Source: Sulfurimonas sp. SAG-AH-194-L11 (lineage in GTDB: Bacteria > Campylobacterota > Campylobacteria > Campylobacterales > Sulfurimonadaceae). Taken from it: 64,000 nt of DNA. The stretch is from contig NZ_JAEMVB010000002.1 of NCBI RefSeq assembly GCF_029215995.1, positions 62,001 to 126,000 of the forward strand, given 5' to 3'. The notes under the pieces are model-generated. The model worked only from the letters and a program-made list of their open reading frames with translations. It was not told the DNA's origin and did no database searches. The first letter of the stretch is position 1; every line of letters starts with the position of its first letter. Both the position numbers and the translations under genes were made by a program. Below are positions 62,236-64,000 of this stretch, one piece after another.

Positions 62236-63298
62236 CGTTTAAATCTTTAAAGGCTTGAACCACTCTATCAACTAAAGTCTCCTGTCCTGCACGTAACCAT
62301 TTACGAGGATCATAGTACTTTTTATTTGGTTTATCTTCACCTTCTGGATTTCCTATCTGTGACTGTAGGTAATCATGATATTTTTCTACATAGTTTTTTG
62401 TACCTAACCATGTAGCCCACTGAGTATCCGTATCTATATTCATTTTTATAACGCCATAGCCAATAGCTTCACTAATCTCACTCGGCTCAGAACCTGATCC
62501 ACCATGAAAAACAAAGTTTACAGGTTTAGCCTCACCACCATGCTTAGCAGTGATAAATTTTTGTGAGTTATCTAAAATCTTTGGAGTCAGTGAAACATTT
62601 CCTGGCTTATAAACGCCATGCACATTTCCAAATGAAGCAGCAATTGTAAAGTGTGGAGAAACTTCATTTAAAACTTCATAAGCCAAACATACATCTTCTG
62701 GTTGAGTATACAGAAGTGAGTTGTCCATATCTGTGTTATCAACACCATCTTCTTCTCCACCTGTACAGCCAAGTTCTATCTCTATACTCATACCAATTTT
62801 ACTCATGCGTTCTAAGTAAGCTTTACAAGTAGAGATATTGTACTCTAGTGACTCTTCAGAGAGATCTAACATATGTGATGAAAAAAGTGCTTTACCCTCT
62901 TTAGCAAAGTGTGCTTCACCTGCATCAAGGAGTGCATCTATCCAAGGAAGCAGTTTCTTTGCTGCATGGTCAGTATGTAAAATAACAGCAACGCCATAAG
63001 CTTCAGCCATCATGTGTGTATGTAGTGCCCCAGAAATAGCACCAACAATTGCTGCTTTTTCAGCTTCATTACTAAGACCTTTTCCAGCATAGTAAGATGC
63101 ACCACCATTACTAAACTGAATAATCACAGGAGAATTTACTTTTGCAGCAGCTTCTAACACGGCATTTACAGAGTCCGTACCGACAACATTTACAGCAGGA
63201 ATAGCAAATCCTACTTTTTTTGCATGCTCATACACTTTTTGAACATCATCACCAAAAAGAACTCCAGGTTTTACAATATCTAAAATACCATTACTCAT
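62219..63298 (-). CDS. fba: Class II fructose-bisphosphate aldolase
   Basis: VILHTDHAAKKLLPW; EIELGCTGGEEDGVDN; FHGGSGS; KMNIDTDTQWATW. Confidence 0.95.
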   Translation of the reverse strand: MSNGILDIVKPGVLFGDDVQKVYEHAKKVGFAIPAVNVVGTDSVNAVLEAAAKVNSPVIIQFSNGGASYYAGKGLSNEAEKAAIVGAISGALHTHMMAEAYGVAVILHTDHAAKKLLPWIDALLDAGEAHFAKEGKALFSSHMLDLSEESLEYNISTCKAYLERMSKIGMSIEIELGCTGGEEDGVDNTDMDNSLLYTQPEDVCLAYEVLNEVSPHFTIAASFGNVHGVYKPGNVSLTPKILDNSQKFITAKHGGEAKPVNFVFHGGSGSEPSEISEAIGYGVIKMNIDTDTQWATWLGTKNYVEKYHDYLQSQIGNPEGEDKPNKKYYDPRKWLRAGQETLVDRVVQAFKDLNAINRN

Positions 63299-63338
63299 AA
63301 AAACTCACCTCAAAAATTTAATTTTCTTATTATATTTA

Positions 63339-63360
63339 AAAGTTCATTTAAAAGAACTTT
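63339..63360. promoter_or_regulatory. Inverted repeat in the fba/cyclase-like divergent region
   Basis: AAAGTTC (63339-63345) / GAACTTT (63354-63360). Confidence 0.3.
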
Positions 63361-63397
63361 ATGCTAAAATACTCACAAAAACTAAACTGGTCACACA

Positions 63398-64000
63398 ATG
63401 ACAAAAGCACTTATTACAGATATTGTTCTAATAGATATTATTAACTTTTCACAACTTACATCAGCACAACAGCTAGAGATAGTAGTCTTTTTAACAAAAA
63501 GTTTTAAAAAAATGATAGAGAAGATGTTATATAATTCTAACACACCTTTATCAAAATTTATAATTGGCTATGTCTCAACTGGAGATGGTTTTTACTGTAT
63601 ACTAAATCCTAGGCTTAAAGGATTTGGTCCTATTTTAGGTTTAAGTTTCAACCATTTTTCAGAACACATCTCAAAAAAATATGATTACTTTGAAGGGATT
63701 AGAATAGCTGCTCATACAGGTGAAGTGAATGAGTTTGAAGATATACTTGGGAGTAAAAACTTTATAGGTGATGGACTCAATGACTGTGCACGATACTTAG
63801 AGATAAAAAACTTTGCTATTTCAACAGTTATGGTCTCTGATGCAGCCTATGAAAGTTTAAGAAATTTTCTTACACTTCATAAAGATTTTAATACACTCCT
63901 CACAAAAAGAGAGCTTAAAAAGTCAACTGTGCAACACTTTAAAGATAAACATGGAAATAAAAAAGAGGGATGTTTAATCTGGTTAAGAAAATCTGGGATT
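63398..64000 (+). CDS. Class III nucleotide-cyclase-like protein, 3' truncated by window edge
   Basis: Frame open to the edge: MTKALITDIVLIDIINFSQ...VSTGDGFYCIL...IRIAAHTGEVNEF...FIGDGLNDCARYLEI; cyclase-like fold motifs. Absent from the track because no stop is reached. Confidence 0.6.
   Translation, partial: MTKALITDIVLIDIINFSQLTSAQQLEIVVFLTKSFKKMIEKMLYNSNTPLSKFIIGYVSTGDGFYCILNPRLKGFGPILGLSFNHFSEHISKKYDYFEGIRIAAHTGEVNEFEDILGSKNFIGDGLNDCARYLEIKNFAISTVMVSDAAYESLRNFLTLHKDFNTLLTKRELKKSTVQHFKDKHGNKKEGCLIWLRKSGI

Overview
The window is about 64 kb of a low-GC, gene-dense bacterial chromosome. Gene content and synteny (flgR-asd, hisC-fliF-fliG-fliH-dxs, rpmH-rnpA-yidD-yidC-jag-mnmE) point to a Campylobacterota genome, probably Sulfurimonas-like; the genus is an inference. 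Most of it is core metabolism, flagellar, cell-envelope and translation genes, plus several signalling proteins. There are no rRNAs, transposases or CRISPR arrays that I can see, and I recognised no tRNAs. The least ordinary parts are: (1) a two-gene accessory insert, a single-chain Type IIG-like restriction-methylase translationally coupled to a RhuM-family gene (5935-10750); (2) a probable ovothiol operon, ovoA overlapping a MalY/PatB-type lyase (candidate ovoB), with two further small genes (13931-17896); (3) a long bulged stem-loop element between the convergent EAL and ilvC genes (about 38511-38640); (4) a NYN/PIN-like predicted RNase gene with two hairpins at its ribosome binding site (39843-40621); (5) rnpA overlapping rpmH with no ATG/GTG/TTG start, and missing from the ORF track; (6) a FlgR-type sigma-54 activator with no C-terminal HTH. 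All product calls are by eye from protein motifs; no database searches were run.
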